From Siphonodentalium dalli (Eukaryota > Mollusca > Scaphopoda > Gadilida > Siphonodentaliidae), in NCBI GenBank assembly GCA_032622095.1, contig CP136063.1, positions 180,027,956 to 180,091,955 on the forward strand: DNA of 64,000 bases, given 5' to 3'. The notes under the pieces are model-generated. The model saw only the letters and a list, made by a program, of their open reading frames with translations, was not told the origin of the DNA and did no database searches. Positions 1 to 11,929 of the stretch are shown here, in pieces. Position numbers and translations under genes: made by a program. Numbering within the stretch: the first letter of the stretch is position 1; every line of letters begins with the position of its first letter.

Positions 1-17
1 CGTAGATTTGTATAAAT

Positions 18-420
18 GACAAACAAACATACAGACAAACAAACATACAGACAGAGGTCTTCAAAATATATATGAGACTAGCCGATGAGCCCGACGTTGT
101 CCGGGCTATTCAAAAAAAATAGGAAAGCACCTTCTCTCTGGATAATAAATTTCGAGCGATAACGTTTGCGTAAATACGAAATTGTGAGTGTTGGTTTGTA
201 ACCGGGATTTATGAGAAGCATTATGCCTATAACTACCCCCCCTAAGCCTTGACCTAAGTGTCATACATACTATAACAATGATGTTGTAAGAGTACTACAT
301 CCAATAAATCTCCCCGCATAGGAAATCCACTCAATGTTCCCGTATAACTCTGCAGATGCTAATAACGTTGAATGGGAAACAGACGCTCTTTATAGCGATG
401 CGTCAAAAACAAACGCTCAT
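18..420. other. Left-edge non-coding DNA with a short ACAAACATACAG repeat
   Basis: The first 60 bases carry two copies of an acaaacatacagaca motif. The rest of this stretch has no reading frame or repeat that I recognise. Confidence 0.5.
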
Positions 421-427
421 TAAATAA

Positions 428-650
428 TCACTTGATTAACCACCGCCGTGCCTTTGCGGTGATTTGGGAGTGGATAAAGGGTGCTCTGAGCTTCTCCAAA
501 ACGCAACCACGGCCGTGTCGGTGGGATTTTACACTTACATACCAAATTTGAGCTCAATATGTACACGCGTTTTGGATTCCACGAAGTACACACACACACA
601 TATATACATATATATATATACGGAGTTCTCAAAATATATAGTATAGACTA
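428..650. repeat. Repeat fragment ending in CA/TA microsatellite (copy 1)
   Basis: The segment around 'ccgtgcctttgcggtgattt' followed by 'gggagtggataaagggtg' recurs at about 1495-1536. The (CA)n(TA)n tract and the 'gagttctcaaaatatat' tail at 588-650 recur at 1540-1612. The order of the shared blocks differs slightly, so these look like parts of one duplicated repeat family. No coding potential is apparent. Confidence 0.7.
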
Positions 651-704
651 GCAGGTTAGCCCGCCACCGGCGGCGTTTGTTCGAAACATGACATTTTTTT
701 TAAT

Positions 705-1052
705 GGTCATAATGCAATGCAACGGCGCTCGGTAAACAAAACCTGGCCGTAGGAAAAGAATGCTATCGAGCGTCGGCAAACAAAACCAAGCAAACTGATA
801 ACAATGGTCAGATGAATGCAATGCTATCGAATGAATGATAACAATGCCGTCTGATAAGATGAATGACAGTAAAGCACTGACCGAATTAATTAACGCACTG
901 AACTAATGCATGACCGTCGGTGCTCGGTAAACAAACTGCCGATTGCAATAAAGAGCGTTCGTCGTTAACAACTCCGTATATGGTATAGATAAAGAGCGTT
1001 GATGCCTTAACCCCCCCCCCCCCGAAGAGCCTTTGCGTTGATTTGGGAGTGT
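705..1052. repeat. Tandem duplication unit A (~480 bp period)
   Basis: This block, starting 'aatgcaatgcaacggcgctc' and ending near 'gatttgggagtg', is repeated almost base for base at 1175-1533. The shift is about 469 bp at the start and about 482 bp at the end, because small indels accumulated. The poly-C run at about 1010-1023 lies in this copy; the second copy has a shorter run. Confidence 0.85.
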
Positions 1053-1111
1053 CATAATACAAAATATGAATGCAGAATTTTCACAATACACAAAGCAAGA
1101 AATGCACAATA

Positions 1112-1180
1112 ATGTAGGCAGTCTGATTTGTATGGTCAGAATGCTAAAAAAATGTAGGCAGTCTGATTCGTATGATCAGA
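1112..1180. repeat. Two-copy ~39-bp tandem repeat
   Basis: The motif 'aatgtaggcagtctgatt' occurs at 1112 and 1151, each followed by a 'gtatgrtcagaatgc' segment. It joins the two 480-bp duplication units. Confidence 0.7.
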
Positions 1181-1533
1181 ATGCAATGCAACGGCGCTCG
1201 GTAAACAAAACCTGGCCGTAGGAAAAGAATGCTATCGAGCGTCGGCAAACAAAACCAAGCAAACTGATAACAATGGTCAGATGAATACAATGCTATCGAA
1301 TGAATGATAACAATGCCGTCTGATAAGATGAATGACAGTAAAGCACTGATCGAATTAATGGTCTGCTATCGAATGAATGCGACAAACGCACTGACCGTCG
1401 GTGCTCGGTAAACAAACTGCCGATTGCAATAAAGAGTGTTCGTCGTTAACAACTCCGTATATGGCATAGATAAAGAGCGTTGATGCCTTAACCCCCCGCC
1501 GTGCCTTTGCTGTGATTTGGGAGTGGATAAAGG
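1175..1533. repeat. Tandem duplication unit B (~480 bp period)
   Basis: Second copy of the 705-1052 block. The two copies differ by only a few substitutions and small indels, which points to a recent local duplication. Short ORFs on the minus strand exist in both copies but match no family and shift frame between copies. Confidence 0.85.
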
Positions 1534-1539
1534 GTGAAG

Positions 1540-1612
1540 TACACACACACACACACATATATATACATATATATATATACAGAGTTCTCAAAATATATGG
1601 TATAGACTAACC
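1540..1612. repeat. CA/TA microsatellite with conserved flank (copy 2)
   Basis: An (AC)n run followed by (AT)n and then 'gagttctcaaaatatatgg'. It matches the 588-650 tract. Confidence 0.85.
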
Positions 1613-1639
1613 GAAACAGGCTCCCTTCGGTATCCTTTA

Positions 1640-1880
1640 TACAGCAATGGAGGGGTCTGCGGCTGGGCCCTTTGTGCGTTATATAGGGGCCTTCATGCGG
1701 CCCATTTGTGCGTTTAGCACACATTTTGATCTTAGACAGAACCTTTATTCAGCGGCAGCCCTTTTGTGTGCTTCGCGCACAGTTGTAATTTTTTTTTTTT
1801 TAGATTGAACTCCTTGCTCAATTTAACATAACAGTTTTTTTTTAAATTAAATTAATTTTGTTAAATCAAAATTTTGAAGA
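1640..1880. repeat. Dispersed repeat, copy related to 31165-31440
   Basis: Shared blocks include 'cacattttgatcttagaca', 'gcggcagccc...ttgtgtgcttcgcgca' and 'agattgaactccttgctcaa' with a T-rich tract between them. The second copy at 31165-31440 keeps the same block order, so this is one dispersed family. No reading frame is conserved between the copies. Confidence 0.7.
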
Positions 1881-2290
1881 TCGATAACGCCGATATAACA
1901 TCAACCAGTATATACCCCGAGTCCATGCAGGGGTCTGGTTGGGGGAATCGCGAACAGACAGACTCTTTTGTGTACATAGATATGGACACATCGATTATCT
2001 GGGCTGAAAGGTTTTCGTCATTAATTTCAACGAGACATTGCCAAAGAACGTTTGACATGGGAAATTATCACCAGACTTCGTGATCGAGGATCACCAGACA
2101 CGCTAACTAATATATTACGATTGAAAGGCAGTAGTCGAGATCGGAGTATACGAACCGGATAGTTATGTCAGAACGTGACGCGAACATTTCCCTATACCTC
2201 GAATGTAATTATCCGCCTCGACAGGCAATGGCGCCATTATTTTTCGATTAATGACAGCTGAAAGACTTATAACTCAGACCAGCTGATATA
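1881..2290. other. No recognisable feature
   Basis: Two short overlapping ORFs on opposite strands are the only open frames, and neither resembles a known protein. No repeat copy was found elsewhere in the window. Confidence 0.5.
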
Positions 2291-2309
2291 GTATGACATA
2301 CCCCTTCGC

Positions 2310-2885
2310 CTGGTGTGTCAAGGTGCCCCCTATATTATATAACAATTACCAAACACTCCCTGTAGTAATTATCGTATATATTTGTCGGGGGGGGGGGTTG
2401 AAAATATTTTCAGACACGTTAATGTTGTTCTCTTTTGCTATGTTGGGACCCATATACCCATGCACCCCCCCCCCCCCGCCTTTTGTTGTTGCATTTTCCA
2501 ACCATTTGTTGACACCCACCACTATATATATATATAATTATGTTAACACGAAAACAGAAATTTGCGATACATGTAACCTTCTGTGAATCTATTTCCCTAT
2601 ATATACATCATATAATGATATATCTGAATGGGACTAGTTCAACTAGTATGTCCCGGTGCCTCTTCTATTCTGCTTACTTCGAATTACCAAACACTCCTTA
2701 TCGTATGGAAGTCAGGTGGTCGGAAAATATTTTCAGACACGTAGAATACTTTTTTGTCAATGGCTATTTTGGGACCCACCCATGCACCCATTTCCACCAA
2801 TTTTTGTTGCACATTAACCAACCATCCCCATCCCCACCGCGGTTAGCACGAAAACAGAAATTTGCGAAATAACCTGACCTTACAG
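2310..2885. repeat. Diverged tandem duplication (~320 bp period)
   Basis: Three landmark strings occur twice in the same order: 'attaccaaacactcc' (2344, 2685), 'gaaaatattttcagacacgt' (2400, 2724) and 'cacgaaaacagaaatttgcga' (about 2547, 2847). The first copy contains long poly-G and poly-C runs and a (TA)n tract that the second lacks. The decreasing offset shows accumulated indels. Confidence 0.75.
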
Positions 2886-2889
2886 GGGG

Positions 2890-3984
2890 AGGGGTGCGGA
2901 TAAAAAATGCGAATCACAATGTCCCTTGCATGTGTTCTAGTCCTACTGATGACTAGAAATGAAGCACTTATAGTAGTTTTCACCCCCCTGATAAGTGATA
3001 CCATTGATGAAAATCACGAAAAAAAAAAAATGTTGAAAAGGGTAGGTGTCTTTCTGTGAACGGAATAAAATGCATATGTAATAATTGTCTTTGATCAAGA
3101 TATGTACACAAAATATGGTTGTTTTATGGATATTTCTCCCATAACTATTAGCTATTATGATTGCGAACATGTCAGTATGATGCTTGCTATGTTGTTGCTA
3201 TGACATGAAATTCATGAATGCTGTTGGGATGTGATTGTGACCTAGCTCTTCTGTGCTATCAACATGGTTATTTAAGACTTGTGAAGAATAATGTAAATTA
3301 TCACAGGTTTATCATATTTTAATAAAGACTAGATTCTGGTAGACTTGACAAACAATTTCCTGTAACAGTCAGTGGCATTCCGTTTCATTACACGTCAACA
3401 GTGAAAACTTTGTATTTAACATGCATATAGTTGCATGCATCAGGGCATATATGCAGATCGATACAACTGTAAGGACAATGGTATAATGACTTGTTGCAAT
3501 AGCACAGCCAGATGGCCAGTTGACAGTTACCGATTCATGGAGGTATCCGAAGAAAGAGTTAATTTGGGTTTGCAGTGCTTTTTGGTAATCTTTTTGACAA
3601 GATCCCTTAACTTAAGAACGCAAAAGAATAGGAACACCAAAGGTAACCCATTTTCTCGAAATTTTAATCAGTGACTTTCAATATTCGGTGATATGTGTTA
3701 TATAATACATGAGCCATTCTAACATGCCATCCTCTGACGGTTCAAGGTTCCTGACTGGCCCCTCATTTTGCAAGAATATATTTAACTCTTAAATAGATCG
3801 ATAAATATACTGTTAGTGCTTTCTTCTATGTATCTGTTTTTGTAGCTCACTAAATGAGTTTCCTGATTCCCGTCCCCATACAAATATGACAGTTGAGAAG
3901 ATCATTGTTTAAGTGACTTAATTCGGTCACCATTTGTTGAGGTTGTAAAATTTGACCGCCAAAAACTCCTTAGAACGAATTATT
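2890..3984. other. AT-rich DNA without a recognisable feature
   Basis: Short ORFs only. No splice-bounded segment, repeat copy or RNA gene could be supported. Confidence 0.4.
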
Positions 3985-4475
3985 GAGACCGTATATGAGT
4001 TTGGTGGTAATTAGTGATAAGCATATCTTTATCAGCGCCAGTGCCCATTCTCTCCTCCCATATTGAATCGAACGGCGCCACTTTTGACATAGCTAAACCG
4101 CAACGATTAGACTCCTGATATCATGGTGATGATTACATGTATGTATAAGTTTGGTGGTTATCGACAACTAAATTTTTTTTATCCAATTATCTCCCCACTC
4201 TATCACCCACACGGCACCAATTTTGGCGTCTTTAAATCACACGATTAGATTCCTCATTTCTTGGAGAAGAATACGTATAAATTTGATGGAAATCGCCGCC
4301 AATGTTTTTTTTCAATTTTGCCGGTGATCCTGTTCCCCCTCCGCGCACCTCTGATTCGAACGGTGCAATATCATGATGATGATTATGTATACGTTTGGTG
4401 GAAAACGGCGACAAAAATATTCATCATATTGTATGCCCCTCTCCCTTTTCTGCACATGACACCAACAGTGTCACT
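3985..4475. repeat. Degenerate tandem repeat, four units of ~115-150 bp
   Basis: A block reading roughly 'gtatanntttggtggnaatcg' occurs near 3990, 4145, 4275 and 4388. Each is preceded or followed by a 'gattaga ctcctnat...tgatgatta' type segment and a C-rich 'ccccctcc' segment. The units are diverged, so this is an old array. Confidence 0.55.
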
Positions 4476-4639
4476 TTAGAAAATTTTAACAGCTTTATCT
4501 TCCTCGTAAAAGTTATAAGTCCAGGAGATATTGGTCGACCTCTGCACACCCCATGACTCAACTTCACCCCACTAATATTCTTCCTTAATGTCTCCTCTAT
4601 TTTTTTTCACTTGTTAACAAGAAAAAAAAGTGGCCGCAG

Positions 4640-5700
4640 AGACTCCAGACAAGATGGCGTCCATCATGGCGGCCATTTTTTTTAAATGCACCAGGTCTCT
4701 TTGATCGCCATTATTGTAAAGATGATATCACATGCGGTCTTGTTTTCCGCTCGATTCGTTATGCTAATATACAACCCTTACAAATTTCCAAAAATCCGAC
4801 ACAAGAATCCAATATGGCGGCCAAGATGGCCGCCGAAATGTGAAAATATGCTATTTTTCTGACATGTTACCACTTTCGTTTGTCTGTGGGAAAATATTGG
4901 CATCTTTGCATCATGTTATACATTTATCATATAGAGGAGTCATTTGCGACCACATGGGGACCATAATATATATTCATTGCGGGATATTTTTGTCCGATAT
5001 CACGTTTTCCCAAATGCCGGTATAATAGGTCAAAGCCGAATCTACGTTAATAACGCGATGTAATGTTTCGAATCAATGAATGTTATTGCTATTATAACAA
5101 CACCCATGCATATATATGTGCAGGAGATACTCAATGTAGGATCCCTCTTATACCTGAGTTGAGGAATATTTACCCAAATCCAAGATGGCGGCCAAAATGG
5201 CCACCAGAAATAAAAAATTTAACATCAGTGAGCTTTATTGTCATGAAAACTCCACACCTGCTTGCTATTGTGAGTTGGGAACACTTAGGCGAAGAACTTT
5301 CCTTGTACCATATCCAAATAAAAGTCCCCCAAATCCAAAATGGCGCCCACAATGGCGGACAAATTTGGAAAAATCACCGAAATTCCCTCATATTCACATC
5401 ATTGGCATTATTGTCGAGACAACTCCACCATGCTTACAGTTGAGTTGGAAATACTGAGGTGAAGTAATTACCTTACATCTCATGCAAGAAATTGTTTTCA
5501 AAATCGAAGATGGCGGCCAAAATGGCGACCGAAATTTGAAAACAAGTCTACATTCCTTTACTTTCTTACGATGGGCGTTATTGTTTCGCGATTTCTACCC
5601 ACCACTACATGTTGATATGTATGAATTATTCATTAGGGTTTGGCAAGTGATACTCACAGTCAATATGGCGGTCAAACTGGCGGCCAGAAAATGAAAAGAA
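4640..5700. repeat. Array of ~150-185-bp units centred on ATGGCGGCC
   Basis: ATGGCGG occurs at 4666, 4814, 5185, 5352, 5510 and 5665, usually as a pair such as AAGATGGCGGCC followed by AATGGCC or AATGGCG some 10 bases later. Spacings are 148, 371 (about twice 185), 167, 158 and 155. The sequence between motifs is partly conserved ('tgttattgt...gagttggga'). The right half of the array forms the beginning of the long inverted arm that starts near 5305. CAAGATGGCGGC matches the known YY1 consensus, but binding is not shown by sequence alone. Confidence 0.7.
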
Positions 5701-7716
5701 GCCGATATTATCACATACTAATTTCAACTTTTTGTCATAATATCGATTTGTAAAGACGAAACGGTACATAATATAAGCCATCTATTAGTTCCAATGTAAG
5801 TCGTAGCCTTTTGGAAGGATGAAAACCCACAATCGCGATGTGGCATTTCAAAATCCATTCTCCACTAAGGGCTCATACTGGCCGTAACCGTATATGTGCG
5901 CCGAATAGTCATATTATGACTTCCAAGAATCAAAACAACAGTACCTGAGCTTATTCTGAATTGGCACATTCAGCATTATCCAGACCCGTTTCCGACTCTT
6001 CGTCAGATCTAATCTATCTCACGCACAACAACAGTTTACTACACTTCTTTGTCGATGGGTGCCACTAATCGCAATGTTTCAAACAATACATATGCCGGTG
6101 TCCAGCTAACATGTTTGTTTCGAAAGCTTGGAATTCTTAGCGCGCTTCATTCGTAGTATAGCTTATGGTATAATTCAGATGCTACATATGGGGTATAGGC
6201 GTCATCTTGTGCGATACACTAGAAAAGTATTCGGTCGATGTGTATACTAGCTTTCAGAAGGACCTATCTATCTGCGTATTGTCAGCTTTGGTAACCTAAT
6301 GGGGATAACAACGTGTACACCTGGTGATCTTCCCAAACAGCCACTTCTTAATATATGGTTCATCAATTCACATACTCATCTAATGCACTGATGTACCCGG
6401 ACAACTTCTGTATATGGCTTCGAATGTTGAAAGCCCGACATTTGACGGATGCATTTCTGCTAAGGCGTAGAAGACCATAATGCATAATATACCCAAACTC
6501 CCTGAACATGATCATAAGAACAAGCTTGTTAGCGTCCAACAATCGTCTCACCGAACAGATCCAATCAGATGATAACAATACACACGGTGCTAGTTTGTGG
6601 GTATGTGTCATGATAGTGGAAATGAAATTGGACCATGACTGCACCGCCCCTTATTTTGTTATGTTTTAGATTCAGACAGGATCTCATGTGTGGCTTTGCT
6701 TTCCTTGTATGCTAAGAATGTATGTTCCCATCCGTTTGGAAGCCGTTCTTAAAAACAACTGGACCAGGCGTGTGCCATTGGCTACTGCTGTCTAAGCCCC
6801 GCCAAGACTGGGGTGTAGTCTTAAAGGCGATACCATTGATAGTTGGTTGATATGTCATACTCACGCTGGGTGGTATGGTTCAAGAAAGTACAATTGCCAT
6901 CAACAAAAGGGTGAAATGTTCAACGCGAAGAACATCCAGAGGAATGTTACGTTGATGAGCTCTTGCATTCAGTTCAAAAACGATGGTACACCAAGTGATT
7001 TCTTGGTAACATCACAATTTCGACCATTTTCATGCATGACATTAACTACTATATTCTAAAGTTATATATATATAAAGCTATATGATCATAAAGGTCGCGT
7101 TCCCCAACGTCCACAGCCATTGTCATCGAGACTGTAAATTGTTCTTTAAATACATAGTGAAATAAATGCATAATATCGCCCACATACTGACACTAACCCT
7201 GAGAGAGGATAACAAAAAACGCATACATTCATGCTATAAAGACATTATCCTTTAGTCCATCCGACTGTTTTGAGGGAGGCTAGCATAGTATTATCCAGAC
7301 AAAAATGTACGTAGTTGAATCAGAAAGGCTTCGAAACGGATGTGGAAATACAATCTTACCACACAAAATAAAACCGACACGCATGACATTCTATATCTTA
7401 AACATGCACCAGGTGTTGTGCTGGTGTATACCGTGACCCATTTCATTCCCACTATCATGGCGCATGTCCACAAACTAGCACCGTGAGCATTGTTCTTCTC
7501 TGCTGGGAGATATTCGATGAGACAACTGCTGGGCGTCACACAGTTTGCTTCGGATCATGGTCAAGAAGTGTGGGTAGTCTGTACACTATGGTCTTCTCCT
7601 TAGCATATAGACATCTGTCCAAGGGAATGAGACAGCTAGCAACCTTCGAAACACTGTCGAAGTTGTCCACATATGCCAATGCGTTCGCCGAGGTTGTGAG
7701 TTGACGAACCATCTAT
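5494..7716 (+). repeat. 2.2-kb tandem duplication, unit 1
   Basis: Begins 'gttttcaaaatcgaagatgg' and ends 'gacgaaccatctat'. It is repeated with about 2223-2227-bp offset and very few differences. A 93-residue minus-strand ORF (6363-6644) is identical in translation in both units, but it lies in the inverted arm and resembles no protein family, so I do not call it a gene. Confidence 0.9.
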
Positions 7717-9942
7717 GTTTTCAAAATCGAAGATGGCGGCCAAAATGGCGACCGAAATTTGAAAACAAGTCTACATTCCTTTACTTTGATACGATGGGCG
7801 TTATTGTTTCGCGATTTCTACCCACCACTACATGTTGATATGTATGAATTATTCATTAGGGTTTGGCAAGTGATACTCACAGTCAATATGGCGGTCAAAC
7901 TGGCGGCCAGAAAATGAAAAGAAGCCGATATTATCACATATACTAATTTCAACCTTTTGTCATAATATCGATTTGTATAGACGAAACGGTACATAATATA
8001 AGCCATCTATTAGTTCCAATGTAAGTCGTAGCCTTTTGGAAGGATGAAAACCCACAATCGCGATGTGGCATTTCAAAATCCATTCTCCGCTAAGGGCTCA
8101 TACTGGCCGTAACCGTATATGTGCGCCGAATAGTCATATTATGACTTCCAAGAATCAAAACAACAGTACCTGAGCTTATTCTTAATTTGCCACATTCAGT
8201 ATTATCCAGACCCGTTTCCGTCTCTTCGTCAGATCTAATCTATCTCACGCACAGCAACAGTTTTCTACACTTCTTTGTCGATGGGTGCCACTAATCGGAA
8301 TGTCTCAAACAATACATATGCCGGTGTCCAGCTAACGTGTTTGTTTCGAAAGCTTGGAATCCTTAGCGCGCTTCGTTCGTGGTATAGCTTATGGCATAAT
8401 TCAGATGCTACATATGGGGTATAGGCGTCATCTTGTGCGATACACTAGAAAAGTATTCGGTCGATGTGTATACTAGCTTTCAGAAGGACCTATCTATCTG
8501 CGTATTGTCAGCTTTGGTAACCTAATGGGGATAACAACGTGTACACCTGGTGATCTTCCCAAACAGCCACTTCTCAATATATGGTTCATCAATTCACATA
8601 CTCATCTAATGCACTGATGTACCCGGACAACTTCTGTATATGGCTTCGAATGTTGAAAGCCCGACATTTGACGGATGCATTTCTGCTAAGGCGGAGAAGA
8701 CCATAATGCATAATATACCCAAACTCCCTGAACATGATCATAAGAACAAGCTTGTTGGCGTCCAACAATCGTCTCACCGAACAGATCCAATCAGATGATA
8801 ACAATACACACGGTGCTAGTTTGTGGGTATGTGTCATGATAGTGGAAATGAAATTGGACCATGACTGCACCGCCCCTTATTTTGTTATGTTTTAGATTCA
8901 GACAGGATCTCATGTGTGGCTTTGCTTTCCTTGTATGCTAAGAATGTATGTTCCCATCCGTTTGGAAGCCGTTCTTAAAAACAACTGGACCAGGCGTGTG
9001 CCATTGGCTACTGCTGCCTAAGCCCCACCAAGACTGTGGTGTAGTCTTAAAGGCGATACCATTGATAGTTGGTTGATATGTCATACTCACGCTGGGTGGT
9101 ATGGTTCAAGAAAGTACAATTGCCATCAACAAAATGGTGAAATGTTCAACGCGAAGAACATCCAGAGGAATGTTACGTTGATGAGCTCTTGCATTCAGTT
9201 CAAAAACTTGGTACACCAAGTGATTTCTTGGTAACATCACAATTGCGACCATTTTCATGCATGAGACATTAACTACTATATTCTAAAGTTATATATATAT
9301 AACGCTATATGATCATAAAGGTCGCGTTCCCCAACATCCACAGCCATTGTCATCGAGACTGTAAATTGTTCTTTAAATACATAGTGAAATAAATGCATAA
9401 TATCGCCCACATACTGACACTAAACCTGAGAGAGGATAACAAAAAACGCATACATTCATGCTATAAAGACATTATCCTTTAGTCCATCCGACTGTTTTGA
9501 GGGAGGCTAGCATAGTATTATCCAGACAAAAATGTACGTAGTTGAATCAGAAAGGCTTCGAAACGGATGTGGAAATACAATCTTACCACACAAAATAAAA
9601 CCGACACGCATGACATTCTATATCTTAAACATGCACCAGGTGTTGTGCTGGTGTATACCGTGGCCCATTTCATTCCCACTATCATGGCGCATATCCACAA
9701 ACTAACACCGTGAGCATTGTTCTTCTCTGCTGGGAGATATTCGACGAGACAACTGCGGGGCGTCACACAGTTTGATTCGGATCATGGTCAAGAAGTGTGA
9801 GTAGTCTGTACACTATGGTCTTCTCCTTAGCATACAGACATCTGTCCAAGGGAATGAGACAGCTAGCAACCTTCGAAACACTGTCGAAGTTGTCCACATT
9901 AGCCAATGCGTTCGCCGAGGTTGTGAGTTGACGAACCATCTA
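7717..9942 (+). repeat. 2.2-kb tandem duplication, unit 2
   Basis: Second unit. The junction 'gacgaaccatctat|gttttcaaaa' at 7716/7717 joins right-arm interior sequence to left-arm sequence. At 9942 the same right-arm sequence continues into 'tgagcagtgac', which matches the left arm in inverse orientation near 6300-6355. Low divergence from unit 1 indicates a recent duplication, much younger than the split between the arms. Confidence 0.9.
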
Positions 9943-10964
9943 TTGAGCAGTGACTAGCTAACTGGTTCGCCAGGTGAATATGTCGTTATCCCCATGGGGT
10001 ATGAGACACATACATAGAGATGACCTTCTCTAAGCTTGTATACTCATCGGTCATATGCCTTCCTTGTTCAAGGTGACGCACAAATGTCATATTTAGCAAA
10101 TATTTAAAATCGTAAGCTAGACACCGGAAAATGAATTGTTTGAAACGTTATGGTTAGAGGGACCCAACTCCCAGGACGTGGTGAATACTTTGTCGGTGTG
10201 AGCGACCTAGATTTACCAGACAAAGAAATGGAAGCTGGTCCAGATAATTATGGACGTGACTTGGCAAATCAGAATATGTTATAAGGTAATTGTTCTGATA
10301 TAACTATTCGGCGTACCTACGCTTACGGCCATTATCGGCGCTAAGTGGAGAATGGATTTAGAAATGCCACATCACGATGTTAATTGTGGTTTTTCATCTT
10401 TTCAGAAGGATACGAGCTATGTTATGCGTTTTGATACCTTTAAGTTGAATTATTAGATAGTTTATGTACAGTTTCGTCCATACATACCGATATTATGACA
10501 AAAAGTTGAAATTAATATGTGAAAATATCGATTTCTTTTCAGTTTCTAGCCGCCAATTTAGCAGCGATCTGGGCTGTGAGTATCAATTGCCAAACCCTAA
10601 TGAATACTTCATGTCACTATTCCATATCAGCATGTAATGGTGGATAGAAATCGCTAAACAATAACGCCCATCGTAAGAAAGTAAAGGAATGTAGACTTGT
10701 TTTCAAATTTCGGTCGCCATTTTGGCCGCCATCTTCGATTTTGAAAACAATTTCTTGCATGAGATGTAAGATAATTACTTCACCTCAGTATTTCCAACTC
10801 AACTGTAAGCATGGGTGGAGTTGTCTCGACAATAATGCCAATGATGTGAATATGAGGGAATTTCGGTGATTTTTCAAAATCTGTCCGCCATTGTATGCGC
10901 CATTTTGGATTTTGGGGACTTTTATTTGGATATGGTACAAGCAGTAAATATGCGTAGCACTTAA

Positions 10965-11412
10965 AGGTACTCAATCCGAATTAACGCTCGCAAATTACTA
11001 TTTCCTTGGCTTGGGGGGGGGGGGGGGTAAACAATATTTCATTCGAGTCGAGGAACCCACCCATCACAGCTCAGAGTGATCAGATATCGATGTTTGAAAT
11101 CTATTATTTTAATTTGTTGTGGCCCAATAGACAGTCAAGGAGAATTTTTTTTTGGACCAAATTGCGGGTAAAGATGGATAACTCTAAAATGAAGTGGCTT
11201 TTTGTGTCAGATATTTGACAAACCGGCAAAATTTCGTTGAACAAAATGTTGATAAATAACAGGTTGTGTGCAATTTTATACTATAGTTGATTGTGCTTTT
11301 AATTATTTTTGGGCAATTATTAGATTCTGATAACTGAAGCGGCATTTCAAAAAATGTTGTTGTTGTTGTTGGAATGTGATGATATGGGGACCATCGAATC
11401 GGATTGAGTACC
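10965..11412 (-). mobile_element. Small non-autonomous element with GGTACTCAATCCGA ends (copy 1)
   Basis: The ends read 'ggtactcaatccgaatta' at the left and 'aatcggattgagtacc' at the right, forming an inverted repeat. A related copy in the opposite orientation lies at 29998-30613. Shared internal blocks, after reverse-complementing one copy, include 'aaattactatttccttggct', 'cagagtgatcagatatc', 'aaagatggataactctaaaa' and 'aaatttcgttgaacaaa'. A poly-G run at 11016-11028 lies near the left end. There is no open transposase frame. A third terminus is at 47176-47212. Confidence 0.7.
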
Positions 11413-11419
11413 TAGGCCA

Positions 11420-11900
11420 AAGTATAATAATTAATTTTCGGTTTTATACGGTTTTAATAACAATGCCATAAAATCTATGCCATAAAATATGATTAAAATA
11501 ATATAATTCATCACCGTTTGAAACGTCGATCTGTGTCCACAGAGAAATAGAAAACAGCTGAAATCACAGAAAGGTATGCTATGGCTCCTAGAATGCAACA
11601 GAATTCAAACTAAAAAATGTATTTTCAATAAAAGGGGAATAATATTCCCCTTCCATTGAATATAATGAAACGTTAGCATAGAACACAAGTCACTATTTCA
11701 CCTAAAACAACTTGCTCACATTTTATTACATCGAAAAAGTTGATAATACAATATTTTGGAGCTTCTTCTTTCAAATGGTATACAATATGACATCACACAT
11801 TTGATATAAAATGATCTGAGGGTTCGAAAATTATGTGGACCTTTAATCACTTCCACTCCATATACTATCTGATATGATAACTGAAATACATTTACACCCA
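11420..11900. other. AT-rich DNA with one short hairpin
   Basis: A hairpin at 11618-11658 is built on 'aggggaataatattcccct', extended by 'tcaat' and 'attga' arms. Nothing else is recognisable. Confidence 0.5.
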
Positions 11901-11929
11901 GTCAGGGACGTGGCGACAGGGGATTGGGT

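Larger units (their letters stand above)
5305..10945. mobile_element. Long inverted-repeat element with internal tandem duplication
   Basis: The left arm (about 5305-6660) is homologous to the reverse complement of the right arm (about 9630-10945). Matching landmarks run from 'accatatccaaataaaagtc' at the outer end inward to 'cacggtgctagtttgtgg'. Between the arms is a centre of about 0.75-1 kb, without recognisable genes. A 2.22-kb segment running from inside the left arm (5494) to inside the right arm (7716) is repeated in direct orientation at 7717-9942. The ancestral element was therefore arm-centre-arm, with ~1.3-kb terminal inverted repeats and no visible transposase. The superfamily is not identifiable. 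The outer right end abuts a different small element, so the true right terminus may be lost. Confidence 0.75.

Noticed and set aside
6363-8870. Identical 93-codon minus-strand ORFs at 6363-6644 and 8589-8870
   Set aside because: Identity follows from the 2.2-kb duplication. The diverged inverted arm does not preserve the frame and the peptide matches no family.
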